The notes beneath the pieces are model-generated. The model ran no database searches and was not told the origin of the DNA. It saw nothing but the letters and a program-made list of their open reading frames with translations. 64,000 nt of DNA. Origin: Rhizobium sp. BK399. Its GTDB lineage: Bacteria > Pseudomonadota > Alphaproteobacteria > Rhizobiales > Rhizobiaceae. The stretch is taken from NCBI RefSeq assembly GCF_014194695.1, contig NZ_JACIAH010000005.1, positions 124,001 through 188,000 on the forward strand. Direction: 5' to 3'. Positions 63,671-64,000 of this stretch are shown here, piece by piece. Every line of letters begins with the position of its first letter. The stretch's first letter is position 1. The translations under genes and the position numbers were made by a program.

Positions 63671-64000
63671 ATGGACACGATCACAGATATAGGCAAAACC
63701 AGCTTGGCCGGAGTGCTCGCCGCTCTGGCGCAGGCAAAAATGAAGATCGGCTCGATTGTCGACGCCGGCGGCACCTATTCGGTCACCTACGATCTCGCGT
63801 CGTCTTCTTCGGACGGAGCTAGTCTCAACGAGACCCTGCCCAGCACGCCACCCGTCGCGAACATGGACAGCCCTGCCCCGCCGCCCGCCGGCGCGCATGG
63901 ACCGTTCGTTCACGCTCGAGCAATCGCACCTAAAACGATCCTCTATACCGACGCGAGTGGCCGCGACGAAATCCGCGAAGGCGGATCACGCTCCTGGCGC
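63671..64000 (+). CDS. Hypothetical protein, truncated by right edge
   Basis: An open frame of 110 codons to the edge with a strong GGAGGGG ribosome site 8 nt before the ATG. It begins MDTITDIGKTSLAGVLAALAQ and has a long Ser/Pro/Ala-rich stretch at about residues 44-76. No signal peptide, membrane helix or domain is recognised. The rest lies outside the window. Confidence 0.6.
   Translation, partial: MDTITDIGKTSLAGVLAALAQAKMKIGSIVDAGGTYSVTYDLASSSSDGASLNETLPSTPPVANMDSPAPPPAGAHGPFVHARAIAPKTILYTDASGRDEIREGGSRSWR

Overview
The window is a gene-dense stretch of chromosome from an alphaproteobacterium of the Rhizobiaceae, most likely Sinorhizobium/Ensifer or a close relative. This rests on high GC coding DNA, close resemblance of MoaA and RpiA to rhizobial proteins as I remember them, a Usg-family protein, GTG/TTG starts with AGGAG-type ribosome sites, and a sulfonate (ssu) operon typical of soil bacteria. 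No rRNA, tRNA, CRISPR array, insertion sequence or prophage was recognised. Both ends cut through genes: glutathione reductase on the left and an unrecognised protein on the right.

Layout. 1-10 kb is core metabolism and envelope: gor, a secreted DUF2059 protein, rpiA, gph, an L,D-transpeptidase, class II and class I fumarases side by side, and a diguanylate cyclase. 10-18.9 kb holds a flavin-fold protein, a hydrolase/MarR divergon, an LtrA-like membrane protein, and the molybdenum cofactor genes moaA, mobA and mobB. 18.9-26.1 kb has a large repeat-rich OmpA protein, an amino-acid ABC transporter without a local ATPase, usg, a DUF2270 membrane protein and a methyltransferase. 26.3-29.7 kb is accessory: an unrecognised membrane protein, then a gst-arsR-SRPBCC operon. 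29.7-33.7 kb is ssuADCB. 33.9-39.6 kb has a 3-hydroxyisobutyrate-dehydrogenase-like gene, an AlkD-like repair gene, and a divergent sugar-type ABC cluster with an epimerase. 39.6-44.6 kb holds an Lrp regulator, a UDG/nuclease pair, a histidine kinase, an unrecognised membrane protein and dgkA. 44.7-49.3 kb has the cobalamin genes cobT and cobS, a retropepsin-like protease and an ABC exporter. 49.6-61 kb is mostly envelope and signalling: an extensin-like protein, PAS-GGDEF, DoxX, a PLP decarboxylase, three exported or membrane proteins in a row, and a chemoreceptor. 61-64 kb has a thioesterase and a second SRPBCC-arsR module.

The most interesting signal is regulatory. The two ArsR/SRPBCC modules lie about 34 kb apart and share an upstream sequence, CGCAACTTTTT(C/G)GTTG. 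In the second module this belongs to a pair of GCAAC-N6-GTTGC dyads, one of which covers the ribosome-binding site. The second arsR gene has no ordinary start codon where its protein should begin. It appears to start at AUA with a well-placed Shine-Dalgarno sequence. Other items worth a look are a ~100-bp palindrome between convergent genes, two membrane proteins of unknown function with distinctive cytoplasmic domains, a possible small RNA near 49.3-49.65 kb, and dyads in several divergent promoters. I see no complete new multi-gene system beyond these.
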